Shown here piece by piece: positions 24,503 through 33,448 of a stretch of DNA of 44,015 nucleotides. A program made the position numbers and the translations under genes. The DNA comes from Moraxella boevrei DSM 14165 (GTDB taxonomy: Bacteria; Pseudomonadota; Gammaproteobacteria; Pseudomonadales; Moraxellaceae): positions 1 to 44,015 of the forward strand of contig NZ_KB903783.1 in the NCBI RefSeq assembly GCF_000379845.1, written 5' to 3'. The first letter of the stretch is position 1. Each line of letters opens with the position of its first letter. The notes under the pieces are model-generated. The model did no database searches and was not told the DNA's origin. It saw nothing but the letters and a program-made list of their open reading frames with translations.

Positions 24503-25912
24503 TTAAGACTGAAACTGTGTCAAATCCAACACTTTATCTGCATAATAATCCACCAAATGCCTATCATGGCTGACGATAACCAGTGTACAGTCACAGGCTT
24601 TACACTGTTCTATCAATAAATCCATGGTCTGCTGTTGGGTAATTGGGTCTAGCCGATTGGTAACTTCATCTGCAAATAAAAGCACAGGATTAAACAATAA
24701 CGCTCGCAAAATCGCAATGCGTTGCAACTCACCGCCTGACACATTTAACGCACTGCGATTTAACAAGTCTGGGTTAAGTTTTAATGCTTTTAACAGTTTT
24801 GGCACACGGCTTTTGTCAAGTTTGTGCTTGTCAATGACATCATTTAGCAAGGTTTGCAAGCTGACATGACTGGCAAAGGCAGACGGCGGGTCTTGGTACA
24901 GTTTTAGCACTTGGTGACGTTTTGGTGGTTGTTGCCAATGGATTTTGCCCGATTTGGGTTTTAACAAACCGCACAACGCATCACCTAATGAGCTTTTGCC
25001 AATGCCACTATCGCCCACCAATCCCAACACTTCACCAACTTTTAACTCAAAATTTAAGCCACAAAACAAGTCACGATGACCACGAGCAAGGCTCAAATCT
25101 GTAACGGTTAATAAAGTTTTGCTCTGATAGTCGGCTTTTGTGTTTTTTTGCCAGTTGGCAGGGGCAGATGCGATGAGTTGTCTGGCATAGTCTGATGTGG
25201 GATTGTTTAATAGCGTTTTGGCATCACCTTGTTCCAAAAGTTTGCCATTTTTCATCACCATGATTTCATCGCTTAACGCTGTTGCTACGTCAATGTCGTG
25301 GGTGATTGTCAAAAGCGTTCCACCGTTTTTGGCAATTTGTTGTAGTAGCTGTATGACGATTTGTTTGTTTTTTTCGTCCAGTCCTTTGGTCGGTTCATCG
25401 GCAATGACGATGTTCGCACCGCCTGTGGTCGCAACCGCAATAGACGCACGCTGTGCCATACCGCCCGATAATTCATGGGGATAATACTCACAAAATTTTG
25501 CTAAGCCCAGTTGTTCCAATATGGTTTTGCTTGAGTTTTTGGCAGTTTGGTTGTCTTTTTTTGCCACAAAAAACAGGCTTTCCCACGTTTGCCAAAAAAT
25601 ATTCATGGTTGGGTCAAGGCTTCTGGTCGGCTCTTGTGGTAGCATGGCAATCTCATGCCCCCAGTAGCGTTCACAGTCGGCTTGTTGCAGTAATTGTGCA
25701 TTTAGCCACACTTCACCTGTTTGTATCAACCCTGCTGGTAAAGCCCCCATAATCGCCTGTGCCAATAGGCTTTTGCCTGAGCCTGTCTCGCCAAGAATGG
25801 TTAAATTTTTGCCTTGATACAACTGTAAACTAATCGGTTCAACCAAACAATGCTTGTCTGTGGTAAAAACGCTTAAATCTTTGGTTTTGATTAAAATTTT
25901 TGGGTTTTGCAT
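24503..25912 (-). CDS. ABC importer ATPase, two fused domains (peptide/nickel type)
   Basis: 469 residues with two complete ABC cassettes, equivalent to fused DppD-DppF or NikD-NikE. The first has Walker A 'GETGSGKSLLAQAI' near residue 40, signature 'LSGGMAQRASIA' and Walker B 'IVIADEPTKGLDE'. The second (from about 270) has 'GDSGIGKSSLGDAL', 'VSGGELQRIAILRAL' and 'LLFADEVTNRLDP', where the last motif departs from the usual DEPTSxLD. It energises import by the permease pair encoded just upstream; the start lies 4 nt after the stop of the upstream permease gene, so translation is coupled. It is the last gene of a four-gene operon running right to left. The substrate is probably nickel or a metal chelate, from the binding protein. 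Confidence 0.92.
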   Translation of the reverse strand: MQNPKILIKTKDLSVFTTDKHCLVEPISLQLYQGKNLTILGETGSGKSLLAQAIMGALPAGLIQTGEVWLNAQLLQQADCERYWGHEIAMLPQEPTRSLDPTMNIFWQTWESLFFVAKKDNQTAKNSSKTILEQLGLAKFCEYYPHELSGGMAQRASIAVATTGGANIVIADEPTKGLDEKNKQIVIQLLQQIAKNGGTLLTITHDIDVATALSDEIMVMKNGKLLEQGDAKTLLNNPTSDYARQLIASAPANWQKNTKADYQSKTLLTVTDLSLARGHRDLFCGLNFELKVGEVLGLVGDSGIGKSSLGDALCGLLKPKSGKIHWQQPPKRHQVLKLYQDPPSAFASHVSLQTLLNDVIDKHKLDKSRVPKLLKALKLNPDLLNRSALNVSGGELQRIAILRALLFNPVLLFADEVTNRLDPITQQQTMDLLIEQCKACDCTLVIVSHDRHLVDYYADKVLDLTQFQS

Positions 25913-25916
25913 AGGT

Positions 25917-26705
25917 TTATTTTACCTGACCTGATAGCAGTTGAAAACTTAACACCAACAAAAACACGGCAATAATCGGCTGTGCAAAAATCATTGGTGC
26001 TTCATAATAATATGGAAATAACTCCGTCATCATTAAGCCAAGCTCGGCTGTGGGTGGGCGTAATCCCACATTGACAAAGCCCAAAGTTGCCAAAGCTAAC
26101 ACCGCATTGCCTGCACTAAACGCACTTAAGGTCATCATCACTGGGGCAAGTTTTGGTAAAAAATGGCGTTTCACACAATACCAAAAATCCATGCCCATCA
26201 GCCGTGAGCTTTCTATTTCTGGGCTTTTGGCAAGGGTTTTGCTAATGGCTCGTGTCATGCGAAAAAACTCCACCCACATCACCAGCGAAATACCCAAATA
26301 TAACGCCAAAAATGAATTGGGAGCGATAGAAGCAAACAATAAAATAAACAAAAGTCCGGGCAATGCCATAATCATATCGCACAAAAAACCCAAAACTTTG
26401 TCAAACATTCCGCCAAAATACCCTGCAATAATGCCCGTTATCAGCCCTGACACCAGTGAACACAACACCGAAATCACAATCAGCGAAAAGGATAAACGAA
26501 TGGCGGAAGCAAGCCGTGAAAGCATATCTCGCCCAAAATGGTCTGTGCCAAACCAATATTTTGGCGAGCTTGCCTGCAAGGTTGCGTTGAGATGTTGCAA
26601 ATTTTCATCGGTCGGATAATAAAATGGCTGTAAATAAGCGAATGCCAGTAAAACTGTTAAAATTATCAGTCCAAGCCATTGCGATTTTTTAAATTGTTTT
26701 AACAT
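25917..26705 (-). CDS. ABC permease, DppC/NikC type
   Basis: 262 residues with about six membrane helices. It begins with a short cytoplasmic stretch and helix 'WLGLIILTVLLAFAYLQPFY', then 'WFGTDHFGRDMLSRLASAIR', the hallmark of the OppC/DppC/NikC subfamily. The EAA loop that docks the ATPase reads 'FFRMTRAISKTLAKSPEIES' followed by 'SRLMGMDFWYCVKRHFLPK'. It partners the 26714-27661 permease to form the transmembrane channel. The gene starts 8 nt after the upstream permease stop and ends 4 nt before the ATPase start. Substrate class is nickel/peptide; the sequence alone does not decide. Confidence 0.92.
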   Translation of the reverse strand: MLKQFKKSQWLGLIILTVLLAFAYLQPFYYPTDENLQHLNATLQASSPKYWFGTDHFGRDMLSRLASAIRLSFSLIVISVLCSLVSGLITGIIAGYFGGMFDKVLGFLCDMIMALPGLLFILLFASIAPNSFLALYLGISLVMWVEFFRMTRAISKTLAKSPEIESSRLMGMDFWYCVKRHFLPKLAPVMMTLSAFSAGNAVLALATLGFVNVGLRPPTAELGLMMTELFPYYYEAPMIFAQPIIAVFLLVLSFQLLSGQVK

Positions 26706-26713
26706 AAAAATCC

Positions 26714-27661
26714 TTACACCGCCTGATGGGTATCGCCAATGCGTGGGTCTATCATCGCATTTAACATATCCACCAAAGTATTTAACAACACAAACAGCCC
26801 ACCCATCACCAATGCCGTGCCTTGTATCATCGGCACATCACGGGCAATCACCGCATGAACCAAAGCATGACCAGAACCCGGCCAAGCAAACAACGACTCT
26901 ACCACGACCACGCCTTCAATCAAATAAATCAACTGCACCGAATGATACGCCAAAATCGGAATGGCAACATTGCGTAACCCATGCCTTGTAAACGTGCGAA
27001 ACTTGTCCAAGCCTTTTAAACGTGAAAACTCATAATACGACATATTTTGCACATCCGCCATCGCATGACGGCTGACACGCACCGACACCACCGACAACCC
27101 CAACGCCAACGTCAAAGCAGGCAAAATAAAATGATACCACTCGCCATAACCTGCCACAGGTAACCATTTTAGCCATACCGCAAACAGCATCATCAGCAAA
27201 ATACCAATGATAAAAGACGGCATAGACCGCACCACCGTACTCACCACCAAGCTCAAACGGTCAAAAAAACCGTTCGGTTTTTGGGCAATCAACAAGCCAA
27301 GCGGTGGACCAATCAACAATGATATTAACAACGCCACCAACGCCAGCGACAACGTATGCCCAAACTGATGAGCAATCTCTGTCCACACACGCTCACCACT
27401 CACCAAAGAATTGCCCAAATTCAACTGAGCCAAATCGCCAAGCCACGAGCCATAGGCTTGCCACCAAGGTTTATCCAAATCTAGCTCTTGACGTACCAAC
27501 TCGGCAGATGTTGCATTGGTCTGGTCGTAGCCATAACGACTGGCAGCAATACGATACGCCATATCGCCTGACAAACTTCGCATCAACACAAAAGTGAGCG
27601 TTCCCACCGACCACATCACTAAAATCAGCTGAATAAATCTAGCGAATAATAACTTTAACAT
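26714..27661 (-). CDS. ABC permease, DppB/NikB type
   Basis: 315 residues. The N-terminus 'FARFIQLILVMWSVGTLTFV' is typical of the DppB/NikB/OppB group, followed by a periplasmic stretch with 'LDLDKPWWQAYGSWLGDLAQ' and 'LNLGNSLVSGERV', then five further helices. The EAA loop is 'YEFSRLKGLDKFRTFTRHGL' with 'RNVAIPILAYHS'. A late motif 'GVVVVESLFAWPGSGHALVH' is also family-typical. It is the first permease of the operon, beginning 4 nt after the binding-protein stop, so all four genes are tightly packed and probably expressed together from a promoter upstream of 29255. Confidence 0.92.
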   Translation of the reverse strand: MLKLLFARFIQLILVMWSVGTLTFVLMRSLSGDMAYRIAASRYGYDQTNATSAELVRQELDLDKPWWQAYGSWLGDLAQLNLGNSLVSGERVWTEIAHQFGHTLSLALVALLISLLIGPPLGLLIAQKPNGFFDRLSLVVSTVVRSMPSFIIGILLMMLFAVWLKWLPVAGYGEWYHFILPALTLALGLSVVSVRVSRHAMADVQNMSYYEFSRLKGLDKFRTFTRHGLRNVAIPILAYHSVQLIYLIEGVVVVESLFAWPGSGHALVHAVIARDVPMIQGTALVMGGLFVLLNTLVDMLNAMIDPRIGDTHQAV

Positions 27662-27665
27662 AAGC

Positions 27666-29255
27666 TTACCAAGATAGTTTATTCAAACGGAAATGACGCT
27701 CAAATGGGTCTATTTCCAAGCCTTTTAATGACTTACCAACAGCCACATTCTGCTGATAATACAATACAGGGGTTACAGGGCGTTCGTCTACCAAGATTTG
27801 GGCGACTTTTTGTTTTAAGGCTTTTGATTCTGGATTATCACTCGTCATACGATTTAATTTTTCTAACGAATCTATCAAATCTGCGTTATGCCAGTTCATC
27901 GCCCCCCAGTCTGCCCCTTCTGCAGAAAAATCTTCCATTAAAGCCCCAAGTGGGTCAGGAATTAAGCCGTAATTGCGTGCGTACAATGCCATTTGCAATG
28001 TGCCATTTTGGTGCGAAGCAGGAATATCAGAAAAATTACCCACCGCAACATCAACGTCTATACCAACCTGTTTCCACTGATTTTGCAAGGCGGTGGCAAT
28101 AATCGGTAATTCTGGACGGTCAGAAAAGGTTTTTAAGCTAAATTTAAAGGGCTTTCCGTCTTTGATTAACATACCCTTGGCATCTTGCTGATAGCCAAGA
28201 TTGATAAATTGTTGCTTGATTGCGGGATAATCTGGTGCTTGAGACTCAGTTTTCACTTGCCAATCGTGAAAAATTGGTGGCAAAATCTGTTCTGCCATAC
28301 CGTCTTTGATATTTAACACCGCCTCGGCAATGCCTTGTCTGTCAATGGCTTGCGACATTAATTGACGTACTTTGACATCGGTAAATAGCGGGTCTTTGGC
28401 ATTGACTTTAAACTGAATAGTACGGGCGATAGACTGCGATAATACTTGGATATTTGGGTCGGCTTGTAGGCGTTTGACACTGGCAGAATCAAGGTTGTAA
28501 ACCAGATAATTGGGCTTACTTTGTGCCAACAGGGTGCGTGTTTCGCTACGGCTGTTGGCAAGGTAAGTTACGTTTTTGATTTTGGCTTTTTCACCCCAGT
28601 AATGTTCAAATGCCACCTGTTCCATTTTTTGCGGTGGCTCTATTTTGGTTGCCTTGTACGCCCCTGTAGCGATAAGTTTTTTCACATTATTTTTGTCATC
28701 AAAGGCAGATTTTGCCAAAATAATACTGGTAGAATGTGCCAAATAAGCAGGAAAATTCGTTAAAGGTTTTTTTAACACAAACTGCACCGTCATCGGGTCA
28801 ATTTTGTTCACCTTTTCAATATTGGCTTTTTCCAGTGCGGTCGGTTTGCTCAATGCCACATTTAAACTTTGCACCACGTTATCGGCGGTAAAATCGCTAT
28901 TGTCATGGAATTTGACATTTTCACGCAGGCTAAACGTCCACGTCTTGCCGTTGTCATCGGATTGCCATTTGCTTGCCAAGCCTGCCACAAGCTTGCCCTG
29001 ATTGTCCACTTCAACCAAGGTTTCAGCAATCCCCAATCGCTGAAACAAAAAACCTGATTTACTGGGGTCTTCGGACGTGATTTCCCAAGGCGTCACCACG
29101 ATAAGCTCGTCATGTTGCTCATGGCTGTGGTCGTGTCCGTCATGATTGTGTCCGTCATGATTATGGGCTTTTGTTTGCTCTGGTGTACGGTTTATCATCA
29201 CCACAACCGCACCCAAAATCGCCAAAATCACCGCAAGTGGGGCAAATTTTTTCAT
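27666..29255 (-). CDS. ABC importer binding protein with His-rich N-terminus (nickel/peptide type)
   Basis: 529 residues from ATG 29255, with TAGGAAAATTTGGT before it; an upstream in-frame TTG at 29276 is less likely. A hydrophobic leader 'MKKFAPLAVILAILGAVVVM' acts as signal or anchor and has no clear lipobox. Directly after it comes 'AHNHDGHNHDGHDHSHEQHD', nine His in 20 residues, a likely metal-binding tether. The rest is the SBP_bac_5 fold: 'ITSEDPSKSGFLFQRLGIAE', 'TWTFSLRENVKFHDNSDFTA', 'NLGYQQDAKGMLIKDGKPF', 'NQWKQVGIDVDVA'. In this family NikA and CntA bind nickel or metallophore complexes, DppA/OppA peptides. The His-rich tether favours metal (nickel, cobalt or zinc), which is inference. 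It is first gene of the operon. Confidence 0.88.
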   Translation of the reverse strand: MKKFAPLAVILAILGAVVVMINRTPEQTKAHNHDGHNHDGHDHSHEQHDELIVVTPWEITSEDPSKSGFLFQRLGIAETLVEVDNQGKLVAGLASKWQSDDNGKTWTFSLRENVKFHDNSDFTADNVVQSLNVALSKPTALEKANIEKVNKIDPMTVQFVLKKPLTNFPAYLAHSTSIILAKSAFDDKNNVKKLIATGAYKATKIEPPQKMEQVAFEHYWGEKAKIKNVTYLANSRSETRTLLAQSKPNYLVYNLDSASVKRLQADPNIQVLSQSIARTIQFKVNAKDPLFTDVKVRQLMSQAIDRQGIAEAVLNIKDGMAEQILPPIFHDWQVKTESQAPDYPAIKQQFINLGYQQDAKGMLIKDGKPFKFSLKTFSDRPELPIIATALQNQWKQVGIDVDVAVGNFSDIPASHQNGTLQMALYARNYGLIPDPLGALMEDFSAEGADWGAMNWHNADLIDSLEKLNRMTSDNPESKALKQKVAQILVDERPVTPVLYYQQNVAVGKSLKGLEIDPFERHFRLNKLSW

Positions 29256-29387
29256 ACCAAATTTTCCTATTATCAAAGTTACGTTATATTATAACAAAGT
29301 TGCTCACTATAGCAAAAATGTTAATAAATTGCATTAAAAATTTCTATCATCAAAAATTTTTATCAAGCTAGGATTTGTGCTATGATA

Positions 29388-29396
29388 AGGCAAATT
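29388..29396 (+). promoter_or_regulatory. Extended -10 promoter of vapBC-hemH
   Basis: TGCTATGAT fits the extended -10 form TGnTATAAT, 30 bp before the antitoxin start. No clear -35 is needed for this class. Confidence 0.4.
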
Positions 29397-29425
29397 TTAT
29401 CAAAACTGGCAAATTACGGAGAAAA

Positions 29426-29647
29426 ATGATGATAATGTTAGAATTACCACCACAATTAGAACAACAAATTATCGTTCAAGCTGAGCAACAAAATTTGAGT
29501 ATTCAAGCTTATATTTTGTCAAAATTGACCCCAAAAAACGAACAAAAATCTGAAACTTTAAGCGAAGTTTTTGCCAATGTTCAACTCACCAATATGCAAG
29601 GCGACCCTGTTGCTATTCAACAAACATTGCGTGATGAATGGGCGTAA
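29426..29647 (+). CDS. vapB: Antitoxin of VapBC-type module
   Basis: 73 residues from ATG 29426 with ACGGAGAAAA upstream; an earlier in-frame ATG (29375) lacks a binding site. The N-terminus 'MMIMLELPPQLEQQIIVQAE' then 'QQNLSIQAYILSKL' is a ribbon-helix-helix DNA-binding fold like many VapB/Arc-type antitoxins. The C-terminal half 'ETLSEVFANVQLTNMQGDPV' continuing to 'RDEWA' is the likely toxin-wrapping tail. The toxin frame opens within or right after its end: the alternative toxin ATG at 29638 overlaps it by 10 nt. Antitoxins of this kind repress their own promoter as a complex with toxin. Confidence 0.8.
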   Translation: MMIMLELPPQLEQQIIVQAEQQNLSIQAYILSKLTPKNEQKSETLSEVFANVQLTNMQGDPVAIQQTLRDEWA

Positions 29648-29649
29648 TA

Positions 29650-30015
29650 ATGCAAAGAAAATATTTATTAGACACCTGTTTTATTTTAGGTTTGATTAAC
29701 AAAAATGAAAAGGCATTACAAAGTTTTGGTAACATCTCTGTAAATAGCTGTTTTATCAGTGTGATTAATCGGATTGAATTGCTTGGATTTGCTCATGCAA
29801 ATGAACAAGAAGAGCATAGTATTGTTGTTGCTTTGTCAAAAATTCATTGCTTACGATTATCAGAAGATGTGGAAAACAAAACCATTGAACTTCGCAAACG
29901 GCATAAAATCAAATTGCCTGATGCCATTGTATTGGCGACGAGTCTGGTATATGATTTAGAACTTTTAACCCTTGATAGCAAATTGGCAAAACTTTATCAA
30001 CAGGAAACGCAATGA
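29650..30015 (+). CDS. vapC: PIN-domain toxin, VapC type
   Basis: 121 residues from ATG 29650 (an in-frame ATG at 29638 would add four). PIN-domain acidic residues are all present: Asp in '[13 protein letters not shown]' near residue 7, Glu in '[14 protein letters not shown]' near 41, Asp in '[16 protein letters not shown]' near 93, and Asp in '[12 protein letters not shown]' near 112. VapC toxins are Mg-dependent ribonucleases, often cutting tRNA or rRNA. Translation is probably coupled to the antitoxin. Its stop codon overlaps the hemH start (ATGA, 30012-30015), and the hemH ribosome binding site AGGA lies inside this gene, so toxin and ferrochelatase are coupled too. Confidence 0.88.
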   Translation: MQRKYLLDTCFILGLINKNEKALQSFGNISVNSCFISVINRIELLGFAHANEQEEHSIVVALSKIHCLRLSEDVENKTIELRKRHKIKLPDAIVLATSLVYDLELLTLDSKLAKLYQQETQ

Positions 30016-31046
30016 AACCACAATCCGCCCCAAAAATCGCTGTCGTTCTTGTCAATCTTGGCACGCCCGATGCACCGACCACCCAAGCAGTCAAAAGCTA
30101 TTTACGCCAGTTTTTATCCGACCAACGTGTGATAGAAATCCCAAAATTTGTTTGGCAAATTATCCTAAACCTGTTTGTGCTAACCACTCGCCCGCCCAAA
30201 GTTGCTCACGCTTATCAAAGCATTTGGCAAGATGGTTCACCGTTACGCAACATCGCCTTTGAACAGACCAAACTGTTACAACAACGTTTTGATAATGAGA
30301 AAAACAATGATTTATTAGCAGGATTTGATATTCAAGTATTTACAGGTATGACCTATTGCGAACCTGCCTTAAAAGATGTTTTAACTAAAATAAACAACGA
30401 AAAATTTGAACAAATCGTCATTTTACCGCTGTATCCGCAATATTCGGCAACCACGACAGGGGCGGTGTTTGATGTGATAGCACGTTGGGGCATGAAAGAG
30501 CGAAATTTGCCTGCGATAAGTTTTGTGAAAGATTATTTTGCAAATCCATTATATATTAAGGCATTGGCAGAAAGTATTCGCACTTTTCAAGCCACGCATG
30601 GCAAGCCTGAAAAGCTGTTAATGAGTTTTCACGGTATTCCACAACCTTATGCCGATAAAGGCGACCCCTACGCAAGCCGTTGTCGCTGTACGGCAGGGCA
30701 TTTGGCAAAAGAGCTTGGCTTACATGATGATGAGTGGCTGTGCAGTTTTCAGTCTCGTTTTGGTAAACAAGAATGGGTAAAACCCTATACCGATGCGACT
30801 TTGACCGAGTGGGGCAAACAGGGCGTGAAGTCAGTTCAGGTGATTAGCCCTGCGTTTTCGGCGGATTGTTTGGAGACGTTGGAAGAGCTTGCGGTGGAAA
30901 ATCGGGATATCTTCCAGTCTAATGGCGGTGGTGAGTATCATTATATTCCTGCGTTAAATAGCCAAAGTTTACATATTGATTTGATTTGGCAGTTGGTGTT
31001 ACCGCACGTTTTGGCACATAAGGATAATAAGGCAAATTGGGTTTAA
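30012..31046 (+). CDS. hemH: Ferrochelatase HemH
   Basis: 344 residues, usual for proteobacterial ferrochelatase. It inserts ferrous iron into protoporphyrin IX, the last step of heme synthesis, at the inner membrane face. Motifs: '[14 protein letters not shown]' at the N-terminus, '[16 protein letters not shown]', '[18 protein letters not shown]', '[20 protein letters not shown]' with the metal-binding His, '[13 protein letters not shown]', '[16 protein letters not shown]' and '[17 protein letters not shown]' with the acidic residues. It overlaps the vapC stop by 4 nt, an arrangement that makes it the third cistron of the toxin-antitoxin transcript unless it has its own promoter inside vapC. 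Downstream ytfL is convergent with only 28 bp between the stops. Confidence 0.97.
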   Translation: MKPQSAPKIAVVLVNLGTPDAPTTQAVKSYLRQFLSDQRVIEIPKFVWQIILNLFVLTTRPPKVAHAYQSIWQDGSPLRNIAFEQTKLLQQRFDNEKNNDLLAGFDIQVFTGMTYCEPALKDVLTKINNEKFEQIVILPLYPQYSATTTGAVFDVIARWGMKERNLPAISFVKDYFANPLYIKALAESIRTFQATHGKPEKLLMSFHGIPQPYADKGDPYASRCRCTAGHLAKELGLHDDEWLCSFQSRFGKQEWVKPYTDATLTEWGKQGVKSVQVISPAFSADCLETLEELAVENRDIFQSNGGGEYHYIPALNSQSLHIDLIWQLVLPHVLAHKDNKANWV

Positions 31047-31074
31047 GGCTTTACCAAAAACACAACCGTTTTTA

Positions 31075-32388
31075 TCATTCCAAAATCTCTTTGACATCCA
31101 CAGGTAATTTGGTGACTAATAATTGGTCAATTTTGTGATGGTCAATATCGACCACTTCAAATTTGTAGCCTTCATGCTCCACAAAATCTGCAGGGCGAGG
31201 GATTTTTCGTAGCTTAAACATCATAAAGCCTGCAATGGTTTCATAATTATCCCAATCAGGGAAATTTTCAATATTTAAAGCGTGCATCACATCTTCAATC
31301 GGTGTAATGCCGTCAATCAGCCACGATTGCTCATCACGTTGGATAATGTTTTGTTCATCTTCCATCGGCGTGACCCAATCGCCCATCACCGTCATCATGA
31401 TATCCGACAGCGTAATCACACCCACTACTAACGCGTATTCATTCATCACCACCGCAAATTTTTCTTTACTTGAGCGAAAACGGTCTAATAATTCCGACAA
31501 CGTCAAGGTATCAGGCACGATTAACACGTTGCGAATGGTGGTTTCATTGAGCTGAATTTGGCTTTGATTATTCATCAATTTTACTAAAATATCTTTGGTA
31601 TCAACATAACCAATCACTTGGTCAATCGTGCCATTACATACCAAAAATTTTGAGTAAGGATAATCCGCAATTTTTTGACGAATACTGTCTGCTGACTCAC
31701 CAAGGGTAAAAAACACCACATCTTCGCGCACCGTCATACCTGACGGCACGGTGCGTTCTTCTAGTTCAAATACATTTTCAATAAAATGTTGCTCTTGTTG
31801 TAACACCACGCCCGCCTCAGCACCTGCATCCATGATTGCTGATACATCGTCAAAGGTAATATTTTCTTCACGGGTGGTATTGACCTTAAAAATACGAAAA
31901 ATCAGATTTGCCAAGCCATTGATAATCCATGCCAGTGGTTTACACAGCTTAATCACCCACAACACAGGGGTAATTACCGCAAGCGATGCTTTTTCAGGAT
32001 TAATCATTGCCAAACGTTTTGGGATTAAATCGGCAAACAAAATAAATAGCAATGTCACGACCAAAAAAGAGGCAAAAAACGCCATATTTTCTAGCCATGC
32101 TCCTTGATAAAATTTTGCAAAAAATGCCTGAAAGTACGGACGTAACGCCGATTCACCGACAGAACCGCCCAAAATTGCCACCGCATTTAGACCAATCTGC
32201 GATGTGGCAAAAAACTCAGCAGAATTTTCCTGTAAGTGTAAAATTTTATCGGCTCGTGTGTCGCCACTTTCGGACAAAAGTTTAAGTTTGATACGTCTTG
32301 CCCCTGCTAACGCAATCTCGGAAATTGAAAAAAAACTTGACGTCAAAATTAACGCCAAAATAATCATCGAAGTTTCAAATAAATTCAC
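31075..32388 (-). CDS. ytfL: YtfL/PaeA-like CNNM transporter with CBS and CorC/HlyC domains
   Basis: 437 residues from GTG 32388 (TAGGTG just upstream); an internal ATG at 32367 is the alternative. The N-terminal DUF21/CNNM membrane domain has 'SSFFSISEIALAGARRIKLK' and 'TSQIGLNAVAILGGSVGESA', then 'LFADLIPKRLAM'. Two CBS motifs follow ('ENVFELEERTVPSGMTVRED', 'IIGY'-type 'VIGYVDTKDILVKL', 'KFAVVMNEYALVVGVITLSD'), and a C-terminal CorC_HlyC domain ends in 'YKFEVVDIDHHKIDQLLVTK'. The order and wording match E. coli YtfL, named PaeA for polyamine export, more closely than CorB. It follows ypjD on the same strand. Confidence 0.9.
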   Translation of the reverse strand: MNLFETSMIILALILTSSFFSISEIALAGARRIKLKLLSESGDTRADKILHLQENSAEFFATSQIGLNAVAILGGSVGESALRPYFQAFFAKFYQGAWLENMAFFASFLVVTLLFILFADLIPKRLAMINPEKASLAVITPVLWVIKLCKPLAWIINGLANLIFRIFKVNTTREENITFDDVSAIMDAGAEAGVVLQQEQHFIENVFELEERTVPSGMTVREDVVFFTLGESADSIRQKIADYPYSKFLVCNGTIDQVIGYVDTKDILVKLMNNQSQIQLNETTIRNVLIVPDTLTLSELLDRFRSSKEKFAVVMNEYALVVGVITLSDIMMTVMGDWVTPMEDEQNIIQRDEQSWLIDGITPIEDVMHALNIENFPDWDNYETIAGFMMFKLRKIPRPADFVEHEGYKFEVVDIDHHKIDQLLVTKLPVDVKEILE

Positions 32389-32486
32389 ATGACACCTATA
32401 AGTCAATCTTTATCATACAATAACACAATTTTACAAAAAGTCGCTTTAATTTTTGTTAACTTTGGTTGGCTAGTGCGTATTTTTGC

Positions 32487-33284
32487 TCATTTATTCAAAA
32501 TGATTTCAAGTACAAATTTTGTCCCAATAAAGGCAATTCCAAGCAATCCCACGCCATACAGCGTCATATTACTGGCTTTTACGCCACGCCAACCATACCG
32601 CCAATGCCCAAATAATAACGCCCCAAACACCAGCCACGACAGCACGCTAAACACGCTTTTGTGTGCCAAATGTTGCTCCAACAAATCATGCGTATCCATA
32701 AACCCAAGTCCAAGCGAAATAGACAACAGCACAAATCCGAGTGTTATCATATCAAACAGCAGGTTTTCCATATCTTGCAAGGCAGGTAATTTTGCCACCC
32801 AAACACGGTGAATGGTCTGATGTTTTAATTCACGAATTTGCAAACGAAGCATCACCGCTTGTACTGCTGACATAAACAAAATGGAATATGCCCCCAATGC
32901 CAACAAAATATGCCCTTGCAAAATCCCACTCATTTGGGTCAATGGCTGATACGGAGCATTGCCAAAATAACCAATCAACACCCCAACCAATGCCAACGGC
33001 GTCGCCAAAATCCCAAATGGCAAAATTGCCCGATACCAACTAAACCCCCAATAAAACAACAACATAAACAAACTGGTCAACGAAATCATGTTAAATAAAT
33101 TAAAATTTAAGCCGTATAAGGTCATGATTTTGGGGTAAAGTGTCCCTGCGTGTGCCAACAAGCCTACTGCCAAGAACCCAAGCGTCATCCCTTTGTGAAT
33201 GGGTTTTTGCAAACTTAACGCCCACATCAGATAAACACTGGTTAACAAATAACACACAAGCGATAAAATTAGCAGTAAAAACAC
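32487..33284 (-). CDS. ypjD: Inner membrane protein YpjD, cytochrome c assembly (CcsA-like) family
   Basis: 265 residues, eight or so hydrophobic helices. It starts with GTG 33284, with GGGGAAAAATTC upstream. 'AVGLLAHAGTLY', 'FNLFNMISLTSLFMLLFYWG', 'GHILLALGAYSILFMSAVQA', 'DMITLGFVLLSISLGLGFMD' and 'HKSVFSVLSWLVFGALLFGH' with 'WRYGWRGVKA' form the CcsA-type fold, including conserved His and Trp-Arg-x-x-x-Gly-Arg-like turns. In E. coli the homologous gene (ypjD, also called corE) lies divergent from ffh, as here. Function is unclear, with a link to cobalt/magnesium export proposed for the locus. YtfL-like transporter downstream strengthens a cation or polyamine theme. Confidence 0.88.
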   Translation of the reverse strand: MFLLLILSLVCYLLTSVYLMWALSLQKPIHKGMTLGFLAVGLLAHAGTLYPKIMTLYGLNFNLFNMISLTSLFMLLFYWGFSWYRAILPFGILATPLALVGVLIGYFGNAPYQPLTQMSGILQGHILLALGAYSILFMSAVQAVMLRLQIRELKHQTIHRVWVAKLPALQDMENLLFDMITLGFVLLSISLGLGFMDTHDLLEQHLAHKSVFSVLSWLVFGALLFGHWRYGWRGVKASNMTLYGVGLLGIAFIGTKFVLEIILNK

Positions 33285-33448
33285 GAATTTTTCCCCAAAA
33301 TAGTTTGATTGTGTTAAAATCTTATTATTTTAACAAATTTCAACGAAATAATCGGCTATTTTATCAGTATTTTGTTAGCAGTTTGACAAAATTTCGCATA
33401 AAATATCGTTATTATTTTTAACAGACAGATAACATACAGAGAACGCTC

